A stretch of 64,000 nucleotides of DNA from Laburnicola sp. R22_1 (GCA_014281115.1 JACONQ010000003.1:3472001-3536000); one strand, 5' to 3'. Positions 12,065 through 24,804 are shown, counted from the stretch's first letter. A program made the numbers and translations. The notes: generated by a model from the sequence alone, not told the origin.

Positions 12065-13264
12065 ATGGCAATGGCCGTTGATAATCGCCAGCAATCCCAA
12101 CTCGGCGGGATGAGCTACGATCCTCTGCGTTACCCGCAACCACACTTCACGAACCCGTGGGTGTCTGCATCGGGTACCTCGCAACAGCAGCTGTACCAGA
12201 CCACCCTCGCACCGAATGTGTCATCTGTACTCGAGACGCACGCGTCGTCGCAGCCTCAGCCGATACAACAGCGTCCAACCAGCATCGCCCTTCCTTACCA
12301 CAACCTTCCGGTAACGGCACCATCTATAGGCTCAGGTATTGCTCTCCCGGATGGCACATTTCCAGCAGAAAACTTACTAGATATGTCGCAAGATCTTCTG
12401 TCGCGGAGTTACAATGGTGCATACGGAACATCTGCATCCACCAACGCAAACACGTACGCACCCACTTCGGCCCCTTACTCTCAGGTGGAATATGGAAGCG
12501 CCGACAGAGGCCCCTATGCCTTCTCGCAGGACAATGCCCGCCGCTCCTCTCATCCGTCAGTACCCTCAGCACCGGCTTTTGACGATGCCATGGACTTGCA
12601 ACGTCAGCGCCAGAGCTCAGTAGTTGACTTTAGCAGTTTAAATTCGCAACCCCAACGAAACAGCTTCAGCGATGCTCTCGACGCCAGTCGGGGCATGGTT
12701 TCTTTGAGCCAGTCCGACATCACCCCGAGGAACATCTATGGCAACCAAAGTTCCAACCGCAGCTCGACCGACTCGTACGGCTTTCCGTCGACGCATTCGA
12801 ATCACTCGTCCATCTCGGGTGCCAGCTACAATGGGAATTACTATGCCGGCGAGGGTTCCGCCACCGACTACAGCTCCGCGTCAGAGTCTGTCGATTTGTC
12901 CCACTCGCGAACCCTGCCACGGCCGAATGCGCTCATGGGCGCGAACATACCCCCTGCACCTCAATCTATGATGGGTCAGTTCAGTTCCAAGGTCTCGTCA
13001 AGTTCGCAGAAGAAGCACAAGTGCAAGATATGCGACAAGCGATTTACCCGCCCGAGCTCTCTGCAAACCCACATGTACAGCCATACTGGAGAGAAGCGTA
13101 AGTCCTACCTGCGATGTGTTATGACAAGGGACTGACTTTGGCTAGCTTTTGCCTGCGAGGTCGAAGGCTGCGGCCGCCATTTCTCCGTTGTGTCCAACTT
13201 GAGACGGCACCGCAAAGTACATAAAGGCGAGGCTCAGGATCATCCCTCACCCGACGACGCTTAG
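12065..13264 (+). CDS. flbC: C2H2 zinc-finger transcription factor, FlbC-like
   Basis: Predicted DNA-binding regulator of 383 aa, exons 12065-13097 and 13146-13264. The first 310 residues are Ser/Gln/Asn/Tyr-rich and low in complexity, as in activators. Two adjacent C2H2 fingers lie at the C-terminus: CKICDKRF with spacing C-x2-C-x12-H-x3-H, then CEVEGCGRHF with C-x4-C-x12-H-x3-H. They are joined by a TGEKP linker that the intron interrupts; splicing restores Pro. The finger pair RPSSLQTH / SVVSNLRRH at the extreme C-terminus matches my memory of FlbC, which promotes conidiation in Aspergillus; that name is inference from motif and position. The ATG at 12065 has a good context (CCATGG); an open frame extends upstream to 11897 without a convincing start. 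The long empty 5' region suits a developmental regulator. Confidence 0.85.
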
Positions 13265-16043
13265 CCTGTCGATCGCCGGAGTGATGGACGCCACGTCAAC
13301 TTTACGTGTACTTCTTATGCGAGTTTCCTCTCGGTTCCCTTTGCGCGTTTTGAGATATCCACTGTCGTCGCATTTTTTCGACAGCACATCGAGTTCCCCG
13401 GTTCGGGTGTTAGATTGGGACACTCTTCACGACGCAAAGATGAGACGGATCTTCTTCTACCAGTCGCTGCACTATGGTTTTTTGTTCGAGATACCTAGTA
13501 CCCCGGCCTCCTTCAGCATAGCTAGCATGCGAGGAGTGCCACCACGGCGTTTTTTCCCCGGAGTTTTGGTTCCCGCGATTACCCTCTTCATGAGCGATTC
13601 TTGTTGGTCGTTCGTCTTGTAACAGTATAGTAGCACTTGCGATTTTTTTGTTATTTTTTGTTGTTTTGTTGTTGTTTTGTCACGTCACGATCAATCGCTA
13701 CATTGTCATATCATACCCTTTAATATTTTAGACTCTCATTCGCACCCGTCGTCCCCTCTCCGATGTTTGTTCGGTGGGGGGAAGTGGGCTGCATGATCCA
13801 TTGTACAGTATAGTAGCTTGGCTTGGGGGAATAAGGAAAGGAAAGGAAAGCATCATGGGCGTCGGAGTTTGCATCAGATCAGAGGCTTGTTGGAGAATCT
13901 CGCTCGCGAGAGGATAGGGTTAATTCCGTCGCTCGTCTTTCATCACGAAAGCGGCGAGCAGAATGACGCACGCAAGGCGGTTTTCGTCGGAAATACACAC
14001 GCACGCACGCACTCGCGCACGTTAGCTCCGGTCCGTTGGAAATCTGTGAAAGTACTGTACCACCTACCCCGTGACGCTGACCTATTGGAGCCAACGCGCA
14101 AGCGGGTGAAAGGTGAGGGCGAGCGGAGGGCGGCGCCGCTACCGTCATTGCTGCAGTTTGGGGTCCCGAGATCAGGCAGTGAGCGACAGGGACAAGGGGC
14201 GCTGACTGTGTGTGTGTGATGTGACGCGCTGTGGGATTCGTTGGAACGTGGTGGGGGGGAGGAGGCATGCGCTTCCCGCTTTGTGACGTCGGTGGTGGGC
14301 CTGGCGGGGGGCGGGGCTTGGTTTGGACCCTGCATTTGTGAGCTTGTATGCGGGTTTGCATCATTGTGTTTTTTTTTGGAGGGGGGCGGATGGATGGATG
14401 GTGGATGGAGGGCGTAACGTGGCGTTTGGGCGTTTGGGCTTCGGAGATGTGTTCCTGTTATGGTTCTTTGTTTTTATGCCTCCTTGTTCTACCTGGAAGG
14501 TATGAGCAACAGCAGAGCAACATCCCAGACCAGAAAGAAAGAAAGAAACAAACAAAGCTTATGCGCAGGATGCTAGCTTATTCCCGCGCACAGTGTAGTG
14601 CTGTGCGGTGCTGACTGACCGTTCGCATCGCTCACTCGTTCGGATCTTGTATTCTGAGGCTTGAGCGAGCGGATGAGCTCTCCAAAGGAAGCATGTGCAA
14701 CGAAGCGAGGGGGCGGACGCCTTGCATCGCATCGCAGTGCGGGGTCCCTGGATTAAGAACCTGGGTTAATTCATGTATGGAAGGAAGCTACCCGACGGGC
14801 CTATGTACAAGGCTGGCTGATATTTGTTGTTTGTGGGACTCTGGGCGGGAAGGGGGGCGCGATGACGTCGGTCGTCGGTGTATGTCGATTTGCCACTCCG
14901 CCTTGTCCACGGCGAAGAATTGGTTATGAAATATGAGATATACAATCAAGATATCTGCATGGATGGATGAATGAATGGATGGATCGCACAGTAGCTAAGC
15001 CACTACACAGTTCATCTTCTCCCCCTTTCTACTACCTATACCTCCCATCCATATCTACCACACATGTATACAGTCTACCTTGATATGCACGTACACACGC
15101 GGACGGCACCGTATCTACATAACCATGCATGCAAATCAATGATCCCTACCGGTTCGGTTCGTACGTATTAACCGCGCCCGCGCCCCGCAGGACGCCAATG
15201 TCTCAGCTTTACGATGCGCGCATTGTCGGACCCTGAGCCGCTTACGCACGTACGCGCACGCACGCATGGCATACACGCAGCATCTTGGCTTCTTTCTTGC
15301 GTTTACGGCTTCTGGAAAGCTCGTGTGCAGCGTGCCGAGTGCAGCGGTCCGCGGGCCGGTCACGGTTACGAGACAAGATGTACTTGTTCATTCTAACCCG
15401 TGATTTGGAGAATTTGGAGAGCAAAGATGCATCATTGCTAGTTTTGAAACACGTTATCATTCTGATCCACTACTATACCACATGGTAGTCTATAGATAGA
15501 GTGCCATGAGGAGTGCGTGCGCGTACATCCCACTGGGCACCCACCGGCGTGACTTGGTAGCCGCCACCATCTCAAATCATGCTCCAACCGCAAGCTCAAG
15601 ACGAACTCTACGGCAATAACGAGGCCTTCGCCCGGAGACCGGACGTCCAGTGGTGTAGCCAATCGCATCGAGATGGGTATGCACTAAGTAGTAAGCTCCC
15701 GTGATGGTACCCCGCCATCTGCAGTCGATCTTATCATCTCGCGTGCGGCTCGCCAACCTACACCGCGCGTACCAAGATGCCCTCTGGAATCAAATGCCAT
15801 TGGAAAATGCAGTCCTGGACATAGTGTGTGGAGCACGCTTCCCGTCGCCTCGAGGGGTGTGAAACACAGCCGACACGTAGTTACAGTGCCTTTATATTCT
15901 AACGCATGCGGAAAATGGTATCTCGCTCATGCCGATGGGACCAACAACGCCTTTTGCCGACAGATGATCACGGACCAGAATGTATGACCCTCACGTTGTT
16001 TCCAACGCTATCGGGACGGAGCACCGAGGAGAAAGGCTCTCAA
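13265..16043. other. Intergenic region with simple repeats
   Basis: About 2.8 kb without a supported gene. It has T-rich tracts near 13640-13680 (likely 3' untranslated region of the regulator), GC-rich stretches around 13900-14330 with spurious long frames, GGAT-type repeats near 14388-14410 and 14958-14985, and a GAAA-rich patch near 14535. Nothing resembles a tRNA or 5S gene. Confidence 0.55.
14388..14410. repeat. GGAT microsatellite
   Basis: Imperfect tandem ggat/ggatggt units directly after a run of T and G. A second related tract (ggat, gaat) lies at 14958-14985. Confidence 0.7.
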
Positions 16044-16704
16044 CTAACGCTCGCCACTGTAGGAGATCTTGTGCCGCTTGACAGACTTGGCATCGTCGTC
16101 GTCGTCAGGCGCTTTCTTCTTCTTGCTCCCCACCGATCTATTCGTTCCGTTCGGCGTGGGCTGGCTGGATTCGCGGGTCGGGAATGCGGATGTCGGTGTA
16201 GGAGCGTGTGAGGGCGTCGTCTGCGCGGATCCGGGAGTCGACGATTCCTACGAAGCATAAGTCATGTACGACTGCATGTCGAGAGAGAAGCGTTTACCCG
16301 CAGGAAGCTGCTCGAGCTCCGACTGAATATCCTGTCCGCATCACTGACTTGGGCTTTCCGTCGCGTTGAGGTGCCCGCTCCGCTCGTGGTGGAGACGGTC
16401 GCTGCGCCCTTGATGTAGTTGTCGAAGCCCTTGATGATGTTTCCGGCGCTCGTCTCCTCCAGGTACTGCGTTTCCACTCGGAGGATGTTTGCTTCCAGTT
16501 GCTCCTAGAACCAGCGCGTAAGTATCGGGGGTGTACATGGTGGCTGCGGTGGCTGCGGTAGCTACGTACCAGATTGTGGTCTATGGCGCGTTTCTTTTGG
16601 AGGGATTCGCGCAGGTCGCGTCGCAGGCGTTCGTAGTAGGGCATGCCCCGCGAAGCATCGGTTGTGGTGTTGCTTGCGGCTGCTGGCGGCGCGTTCTCCG
16701 CCAT
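16044..16704 (-). CDS. EAF6: Chromatin modification-related protein Eaf6
   Basis: Small shared subunit of the NuA4 (and in yeast NuA3) histone acetyltransferase complexes, nuclear. Exons on the minus strand are 16570-16704, 16298-16504 and 16044-16247, giving 181 aa. The joined exons 1-2 read YYERLRRDLRESLQKKRAID, then EQLEANILRVETQYLEE and GNIIKGFDNYIKG, the helical core typical of the NuA4/Eaf6 family. The tail carries Ser/Thr/Pro-rich sequence, then KKKK, a run of five Asp and a basic segment. Introns are 49-65 bp with GTACGT and GTAAAC donors. It is divergent from the TFIIS gene, with about 355 bp between the start codons, so the two may share a promoter; both act on chromatin or transcription. 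Confidence 0.9.
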
Positions 16705-16979
16705 TGTGGGCTTCTGACGGACTTCGGGGCGCGGGTTGCGGAGATGCTTTGGTTTGGGGCTATCGCAGGCTGTAGGGATGTCTCGACATGCAAATGTACC
16801 GCCGACGCCGACCGAAAGGTCCAGATCTCGAGGTCACTGCTTAGTCATGCACCGTAAATGTCTTAGCGCCTTACCGCAAACACCAGGCAATCGTCACTTG
16901 AAGCTTTCTTTCACCTGCCTCTGCTTGCCCACGCCTCTCTCACCCACTCGCTGCCGAGCGCGCCCAACCCGGTCGCCGC

Positions 16980-16987
16980 TATATAAA
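16980..16987 (+). promoter_or_regulatory. TATA box of the TFIIS gene
   Basis: A tatataaa motif sits 73-80 bases upstream of the TFIIS ATG, in a GC-rich surround, at a plausible distance for a core promoter element with a short leader. Confidence 0.55.
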
Positions 16988-17059
16988 GTCGCGCTGCCCG
17001 TGGCTGCCACGCCGTTTGCACGGGATCGACTGCCCCACTTCGAGCAATCAACCGCCAGC

Positions 17060-18021
17060 ATGGATGTCAAAGAAGTCAAACTTCGCGGCGAGGCCATCAG
17101 CAAAGCGCTCAACGAGAAGGAGCCGAGCGCCTCCCTTATCAAGCTGTTGAACGACCTCAACGCCGGCCTGAAGCCTACCGAGGACCTGCTGCGACAGACG
17201 AGGATCGGCGTCACCATCAATAAACTGCGCCAGCACAATGACCCCCAGGTCGCATCGCTCGCCACGCAGATGGTCACAAAGTGGAGGGATGAGGTCAACA
17301 AGCAGAAAAAGGGGGGCGCCGCGCGATCAAAGCCCACCGCCGGGAATGGCACTTCGTCACCCGCGCAGACTCCCGCCTCAGGAACAGCCTCGCCCGCGCC
17401 TAGTAAAAAGAAGCACGGCATCGCGCCGGAGAAGAGAAGTCACAAGACGGACAATGTCGACTACAAGACCACGGGCAACGAGGGGCGCGACAACTGCGTG
17501 AGGCTGATGTACGACGGTCTGGCGTTTATGAGCGAAGAACGTACGTATATACAACCAGCCAGAGCCGCTGTATTTACTAACAACTACTCTCAGTACCCAG
17601 CGACATCCTCCCCGTCGCGCGCTCCGTCGAAGCCGCCGCCTTCGCCGCCGCCGGCAACGCCAACAACGAAGCCTACCGCGTCAAAATGCGCTCCCTCTTC
17701 CAAAACCTGAAGAACAAGTCCAACGTCCACCTCCGCAAGCGCGTCCAGTCGGGCGAAATATCCCCGCAACGTTTCGTCGTCATGACGCACGACGAGATGA
17801 AGTCGGACGAGCGCCGCGCCGCAGACGAGAAGCTCGAGAAGGAGAACATGAATAACGCCATGGTGGCTCAGGTCGAGAAGAGTATCTCGAAGGAGTTTCA
17901 GTGCGGCAAGTGCAAGCAGCGACAGGTCAGCTATAGTCAAGCTCAGACTAGGAGTGCTGACGAGCCGATGACGACGTTTTGCGAGTGCATGAATTGCGGG
18001 AATCGGTGGAAGTTCTCTTAA
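17060..18021 (+). CDS. DST1: Transcription elongation factor TFIIS
   Basis: Stimulates RNA cleavage by arrested RNA polymerase II so that elongation can resume. Exons 17060-17540 and 17594-18021 encode 302 aa, close to the usual 300-310. Seen: an N-terminal helical (LW-type) domain over about residues 1-80, a Ser/Pro/Ala linker, the central domain (RDNCVRLMYDGL, VHLRKRVQSGEISPQRF) and a C-terminal zinc ribbon with CGKC and CMNC pairs. Between them lies QTRSADEPMTTF, whose Asp-Glu pair is the acidic hairpin that enters the polymerase active site. The last residues are NRWKFS. The ATG at 17060 has good context (CAGCATGG) and follows a TATA box. An in-frame open stretch extends upstream to 16736, but it crosses the promoter and is rejected. 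Confidence 0.96.
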
Positions 18022-18601
18022 ATTAATCTTGAGCGGAGTGGCCGCTGGGGCGTGTGCGGCGGCTTCGCCTTGGGGAAGAGAGAGGCTGGCATGGTGTTTT
18101 GGTGTTGGTTTGTGTGAAATCTTGGTAGCAGCGAGTGGCGTTATATGGGCATGTGGGTGGCGTTTTTTCTTCTTCTTCTCTTCTTTTTTCTTGGTTTCTT
18201 CTTCTCCACAAGTGGAAGGGGGTCGGATCACGCGGCTGTGGGAGCAGTCAGCTTTGGCATACTTAATCCGTGGTTAGTTATTGCTCGTCAAATCGGAGAT
18301 TGGAAGTTTCGGCTCCTATCACATACGAACGAACAAGTTGAATGCAATTTTTTTTTCGTCTTCGGCTTTTACTTCCGTCAGAAAATGGGAGAAACTTTGG
18401 CGTTGAACGGCCTACCGACCGCGTGATACATGCCGTCCGTTATCGAAACAATCAAATATCCAGATATCACTTCACGCAAAGACAGGCAGATGTCCAGTGC
18501 GAGAAAGCATCACATCACCTATAGTGAGCCCACACCCGCGAAACACAAAGCAGCAACCAAAAAGAAATTCATAAGCATATCTACCCACACCAAAACATCC
18601 C

Positions 18602-21560
18602 CTACGCAACATGCACAAACCCCCTCTTCCTCTTGCCCCCCTCCTCATCCGCCCTCTCCACATCCTCCAACCGTACAATCCCCCTCTCGTCCACCCTCTC
18701 CCCCACAAACCTCAACGCCGCAACATTAAATCCAATCAGATCCTTATTCCCACCCAGTGTGCGCCTCAAATCATTGCGCATACTCTCCAGCACCATCTTA
18801 AGCTCCCTGCTCGACACAATCTGCTTCTGATGCGTCTTGAGCACGAAGAAGAGGACGCGACACGTGAGCGTAACGTTCCACTGGCGCTGCACCCATATAG
18901 CGATGAACGTGAAGAGCGCAGGCAGCGAGGAGAAGGGCAGCACGAGGAGCGCGTCGTGGAGCTGGGCGGCGGGGATTTTGGCTATGGTGGCGAGGACGTG
19001 GCGCTCTGCTGAGATGTTGTTGAGCGCGAGGAAGAGGGGGTTACGCTGGGGAGGCGCCATTTTGGGATTGGCCTGTTTCTGTAGCGTCCAGGCGCGCACG
19101 AGCTCGAGGTCTGCGAGGCCGAGGTCGAGCGCTTCTTGGATGCGTTCGCCGGCTGTGAGGGTGGTGCTGGTTTGTTTCGAGGCAGCGCCTACTTCGGGGG
19201 CGTCGCCGGTGAGGGGATCGTCGTCGTCGAGGTTGGTGGCGAGCGTGTTTTCGTATAGTTCTTCGAGTTCGCGCTCGCGTTCTTCTTCGAGGAAGATGGG
19301 CTCGTCGCTGCGGGTCCAGATTCTCATGCTCTTGTCGTGACTGGCGGTGACTACGAAGTCGCCTGTCCGACTCATGGCCATGGCCCATATCTCACCGTGG
19401 TGGCCCTTGAGCTTCTGGATCTGCTCGAATTTGTCGGCGTCCCAGGTTTTCAGTACGCGGTCTTTGGATGCGCTGAAGAGGATGTGTTTCTCGTCGACCT
19501 GGACGGGGTGTGGGATGAAAGAGACGTTTAGGATGGAGTCTTCGTGAGCGAAGAGCGCTTTGTGGCAGTCGCCAAAGTCGAGGCCCCACAGGCGGATGTT
19601 TTTGTCAGCGGACGAGGTGGCGATGAGCTTGCTGTCACTGGATATGGACATGTTGAGCACAGGGAGCTTGTGACCGTATAGATTGAGGAAGAGTTTCAAA
19701 GAGTCAAGGAAAAACACTTTGACGGTGTTGTCCATGGTGGCGACGGCGACGAGTCGTGAGTCGGGTGAGCAACATACGCTCAACACATCGTCGTTTACCT
19801 TCAGAATGCGGGACTGGACGAGTTTTAGACGCGGCATTGTTCGTTTTGTACCGGGAATTTCTTCCTGCACGATTTCGAAGTTCCAGAATTTGACTGTCTT
19901 GTCTGCGCCGCCGGTGATGAGAGACTTGCCGTCTGGATGTACTTGCAAAGTCCACATTGTGCCTTCGTGTGCGGGGATCTTGTCAAGTAATGACGACGCG
20001 GCGATGTCGTAGAGTTCGATGTCGCCGTCTTTCGTCCCAACTACGACGATCTTGTCTCCTGGAAGGAAAGCAGCGCATAGTGCTCTTCCGCACTCTAACG
20101 TGCGTAAACAGTTCTGCGTCCGGACATTCCAAATTTTGAGTCCTCCGTTTGCAGATTTCCCGCTCGCAGCAGACGCTAACATGCGATCATCTGAGCTGAG
20201 TGCCAGCGCCCGAATATCGTTTCGATGACCTGCAAGCTCGACAGACAACGTCCGGTTGTATTCAGGCTCCTCTTTGCTCTTTGATTTTGACTTTTTCGGC
20301 ACCTCGTACACGTCAATGACATTGCTGTCTGTCCCAACAAGCAGTTGGAGCTTTTTCGACCCTTTGAGGTGCATCCACGATACGGATCTGACCTTGCCTC
20401 CACCAGGGGTTATTCGTACGGTCACGTAGGGTACGATGACTTCTCCAATTGCCGCGTCAGCTATGTTGATCTGCTCATCCGCGGTCTCAGGTTCAAGTGC
20501 TTCGCCGATTTCTTCGTTCTTGGCCTTTTCTCGTCTTCTCTTCCGTTTCCTAGCCAACGCTTTCTGGACTTCCCCTTCGGTCCGTATCCGGAATATCTCG
20601 ATTGCTCTTTCTGAACCATGCACGGCGATATAATCTGACCTGGCGTAAAAAGCGATGCCGAGTGTCCGGTCTGTGCCTTGACGATACAACGTTCCTCTTT
20701 CTGTTAGATACCGCTGTTCCGCACCTTCGCCAACAGATGCGCCCGCTTGTCCTAGACCGGCGATATCAATGGCCCACACTCTCAGCTCTCCATCATTCCC
20801 GGCAGTCATGCAGCCACTCCCGCCCGGAGATACGCCCAACGCCCAGCATTCTCCGTTGGTTTGTGCGACATGGGTTTCGATGCAGTGCTGGCTGTTGACA
20901 TCCCAGATCTTGATCAAGGCGTCCTTGCTGGTGGAAAGAAGGAATGCCTGGTCTGTGTCCATTTCCGTATCTGTCCCATCACCCTCATCCTCTTGCGCCG
21001 CCTTTTGGGGGTGTAAAAAGTGCAGCCCAGTGATCTGACCTTTATGCCCTCGTAGCTTGAACAAGCCAACCTCGGATACCAAGTCCCATATGACGATGTC
21101 GGTGTCTTTGGAGCCGCTAGCGAGACGCACACCGGATTGATCAAAACAGAGAACGGTGACGGCAGACTTGTGTCCGTTGAAGCTGATGACGACCGTGGCT
21201 GTTCTGGAGTCCCACAGTCGTATGTTTCCATCGGCGTAACCCACTGCGAACAGATCCGTGTCCACGTCGCTCCTGCATATCACAGTGACCTGCTCTGTAC
21301 ACGACGCGTCACTCCATCTGCTCAGGAGCTCGCCCTTCTTCACGTCCCAGCAGAGCACCTCTTCGTTTGCGGCGGCATAGGCGCGACCTGCACCGGCGGA
21401 TCGGCTGGATCCTGGTTGCAACACGGCTTCGGGGGTCCATACAATGTTGGAAGTTGCTGTCGCGACAACGCCGAACGCGCTCGTCTGCTCGTACTTGCTG
21501 CGCCTGTTAGTTGTACGCTCTTGAGAAGGCAAGAGCGACTTACTTGTACGACCTTACCAT
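18602..21560 (-). CDS. UTP12: U3 snoRNP WD-repeat protein Utp12/Dip2
   Basis: Nucleolar component of the small-subunit processome, needed for 18S rRNA maturation. The 972-aa model uses a 17-nt first exon (21544-21560) and one large exon (18602-21503). The main open frame begins at a non-ATG codon; splicing the GTAAGT donor at 21543 to the CAG before 21503 yields a start MVRSYKRSKYEQ, matching the MVKSY... start I recall for Utp12. Many WD40 units are visible (for example IRLWDSRT, IVIWDL, IKIWDV, LKIWNV, VKFWNF, IRLWGL), arranged as tandem propellers. The C-terminal 200 residues form the Utp12 domain. It is convergent with TFIIS and divergent from ARPC2. Confidence 0.95.
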
Positions 21561-21862
21561 TTTGCGCTATAAGAAAATGTGGGTATCAAAGATGGAGAGA
21601 ACAGTGAAACAGATCCGCAGGCGCGCAGTGTCAGCGCTGCATCACGCTGGACGTAGGAAGAATGCGCCGCCAGCAATTGAGAGTGCGGTCGACGGAATTT
21701 CTGAGAGCTACTTTTTGAACCGAAAAACCCCCACCCCAGCCGCTAGTAGCTCAGCCACAGCCCACTCACTCGCCCTCCTCCGAACCACCTCCGCCAATTC
21801 GGCAGCTCCCCGCTAGAACTCCTCCGTACACGCTGCCCCATCCCGCCCTGCCGCAAGCAGCC

Positions 21863-23070
21863 ATGCTACTCCTCGACTACCAGAATGTCCTCATCGAGTC
21901 GTTGTTGAAAGAACGGTTCGGAGGGTGCGTATACCCCGCCGAGAGCGCTCACACGCAGCTAACATGTACCAGCGCACCACCCACCTCAATCGACCAGGTC
22001 GTGTCCGACTTCGACGGCGTCACATTCCATATCTCCACCCCGGAATCGAAGACCAAGATTCTTGTCTCGATACACGTCAAGTGCTTCCCCGAGTTAGTGC
22101 AGTACGGCGCGCAGGCGGTGCTGGAACGTGAATATGGATCCTACATTGTGGCCCCGGAGTCGGGCTACGATTTCTCGGTGCAGGTAGACTTGGAGAATCT
22201 GCCCGAGGACCAGGGTAAGCTCGAAAGTGGATCACACCAAGGCGGAGTCTAAATAATGTGCAGAAGCCAAAGATGACCTGATCCGGCGCATATCCCTCCT
22301 CAAGCGCAATGCCATGGCCGCGCCTTTCGAGCAAGCCTTCGATGAGTTCCAGCAACTGCAAGAGGAGGCTTCCAAGTACACGTCAGAGTCAGCGCCACAG
22401 GGTGTAAAGGAGGGTGGAGAAGTACGGGCAATCCATTACCGAGAAGAGGAAGCCATCTACATCAAGGCGAGCCACGACCGTGTCACAGTCATTTTCTCGA
22501 CGGTATTCCGGGAAGAAACAGACAGGATCTTTGGCAAGGTTTTCTTGCAGGTAGGCGTATCGAGGGATTAGGGGAAGCTCAGGTTGCTGACATCATCTCA
22601 GGAATTTGTTGACGCCCGGCGGAGAGCAATCCAGAATGCGCCGCAGGTGCTGTTCAGAAACGATCCTCCACTAGAGCTGCAGGGAATTCCAGGCGTCGAC
22701 AACTCCGGCTCTGCCGACATTGGTTACATTACCTTCGGTCAGTCTGTCAGTGTCTGCGTCTGTATCGCATATTGACGATATCAGTTTTATTCCCTCGCCA
22801 TCTGGCAAACCAGCGACGAGAGGATGTCATTTCGCACATCCAGACCTTCCGCGATTACTTCCACTACCACATCAAAGCCTCCAAAGCTTATATTCACTCG
22901 AGGATGCGGAAGCGGACAGCCGACTTCCTACAGGGTAAGCATTCATTGACTGTACTACTAGTTTTGGAGCGGATACTGACGTACATACAGTACTACGCCG
23001 TGCTCGGCCGGAGGCTGAAGAGAAGGAGCGTAAGACTGCAAGCGGGCGAACTTTCAAGGTCCAGTCTTGA
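21863..23070 (+). CDS. ARC35: Arp2/3 complex subunit 2 (p34-Arc)
   Basis: Structural core subunit of the Arp2/3 complex that nucleates branched actin filaments, important in endocytosis and polarised growth. Exons 21863-21924, 21973-22214, 22264-22550, 22602-22737, 22785-22934 and 22991-23070 give 318 aa, the expected size. Diagnostic stretches: [14 protein letters not shown] at the start, [50 protein letters not shown] and the C-terminal [19 protein letters not shown]. The first intron is 48 nt, divisible by three and stop-free. Removing it joins GG to [15 protein letters not shown]. The start codon is 302 bp from that of UTP12 on the other strand. Confidence 0.95.
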
Positions 23071-23461
23071 ACATCATATCCGGTTCGACAATCTATCATC
23101 TTTAGTGTTGGGTTGAAGTAGCGGATCTCCGTCTGCGGAATCAATCGCTGGGTAGAGAGTGGTAGACAGGGGGAAAGGACAGTCTAGGATGGAATTCCAA
23201 TTCGAAGACCGTCCGGTCGGAGCGATTGAAAAGACTTGTTACTTGAATTACATATTAGTTGAAGAAAAACAGCATATCAACTATCAAGGTCCCTTTATTT
23301 ACATGTGATGCTAGACAGCCCAATATTGTGTATATCGCGCACGGGCCAATGCGCTCGCGAGCTTCCCCTCTGACGCGTTTGCTGAGCTGTTTCCCCAGAA
23401 CGATCGACTTCTCTTCCACCTCATTCTACCGGCACCACCCAAATTTTCTAAACCTGCAACC

Positions 23462-24804
23462 ATGGTGGAAGCCCAGAAACCCAAGTACGACAGCCTCCCA
23501 GGCATCGACACAGCGCCCGACGTCGTACGTACAAGACCAAAGACAGGCATCCTCAACACAAAGCTAATTGGTAAAAGTACGAGACACCCGAGCTCGCCGA
23601 AGACGTCTCCACAATCCCAGCCTCAACCGCAGTATCCGATTCCGACTCAGAGCACGACTCCGACCCCGAAGCCTCGGCCGTGCAACACCCGCATCTCCAA
23701 ACCGACCAAGCACGCAGCCGGTTCCAGCCCTCCCGCGTAGACGCCCACGGCGTCGACTTCTCCGACAACATCAGCGCCCAGCGCCGCTCGTACCGCACAT
23801 CGACACGCCATGTCCGCCGACGCGGCGAGCTTCTCAGCCGCAACGACACCGACGACGAGCCGGACGAGTCGTTCTCGCGCAAGTTGATGCGCGTCAAGCG
23901 CGAGATGCTCGAGCTGGAAGCCGAGTACCAGGAGCGCATCAAGTCGGGTGACAAGAGCAAGATCGAGGAGCGGGATCCCAAAGAGATCATCGAATTCATC
24001 AGCGACAAGGTGGATTACGTGTATGCGATGCGGCGGGGCGGTGTGCGAGGCGCGGAACCCCAACTTGGCCGCACGATTGAGAAGTTCAAGAACTACCCGC
24101 CGTTTGGGCCGTCGAAGCGGATTTCGCAGGCCATTGCGAAGCAGCCCCCGCTGCCGGGGTCCCAGGTGCAGCGGAACCAGCTCGAGTACGTGCTCGATCA
24201 GGCGCGGGACTTTGACGAGCGGTTGAGCGGGTTGGAGGAGCGGCTGGGGCTGAATGGGAACACGATGCCAGACTTGGGCGATAGACCGCCGCTCCCCGTC
24301 TTCACGACGCTGGAGCGGATAGAGCAGACAGTAGGACTCGTCGGCGATGCAAGCCAGGCCAACCTCGAAGCTGCAAGTGCCCAAATCAAGCAGATGATCG
24401 CAGACGCAGAGCACCTGAAGGACCTCCGCGCCGAAGCCTCCGCCTCCCACGACGCTGACTCCCCCTCCCTCGAGCAAGAAGCCAAAATCAACGCGCTGTA
24501 CGGCACACTTCCTTCCATCGACAAGCTCGCGCCCATTCTCCCTCTGATGCTGGAGCGCTTGCGCACGCTCCGGCTCGTGCATACTAGTGCGTGGGCGGCT
24601 GACGATGTCTTGACTGAGCTGGAGAACCGCCAGTCGCAGCAGGAGGGCGAGATTAAGAAGTGGGAGACGTCGATGCGCGATTTGGAGGAGGATGTCAAGA
24701 GGTGTGAGGAGGCTATGCATACTAATATGCAGGTGGTTGGGGACTGGGTCAAGCGGATTGAGGAGAGGGTGGAGAAATTGCCTGGTGGGTGTGCGGCGTC
24801 GTGA
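23462..24804 (+). CDS. Dynactin subunit 2 (dynamitin, p50)
   Basis: Shoulder subunit of dynactin, the cofactor of cytoplasmic dynein in nuclear and vesicle movement along hyphae. Exons 23462-23524 and 23578-24804 give 429 aa. The N-terminus KYDSLPGIDTAPDVYETPEL is the classic dynamitin opening that binds Arp1; the intron falls inside it. It is followed by an acidic Ser/Asp-rich stretch, RRGELLSRNDTDDEPDESF, and long coiled-coil regions (LMRVKREMLELEAEYQERI, EQTVGLVGDASQANLEAASA, and QQEGEIKKWETSMRDLEEDV near the end). It lies 391 bp downstream of the Arp2/3 subunit on the same strand. The match of start, length and coiled coils makes the family call firm. Confidence 0.93.

Noticed and set aside
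13879..14364. Pair of long minus-strand frames in GC-rich sequence
   Set aside because: Pro/Arg/His-rich read-through of non-coding DNA with simple repeats; no conserved motif and no neighbouring exon.
16736..17059. In-frame upstream extension of TFIIS by 108 codons
   Set aside because: It runs through the TATA box and shared promoter; the ATG at 17060 matches the family start and length.
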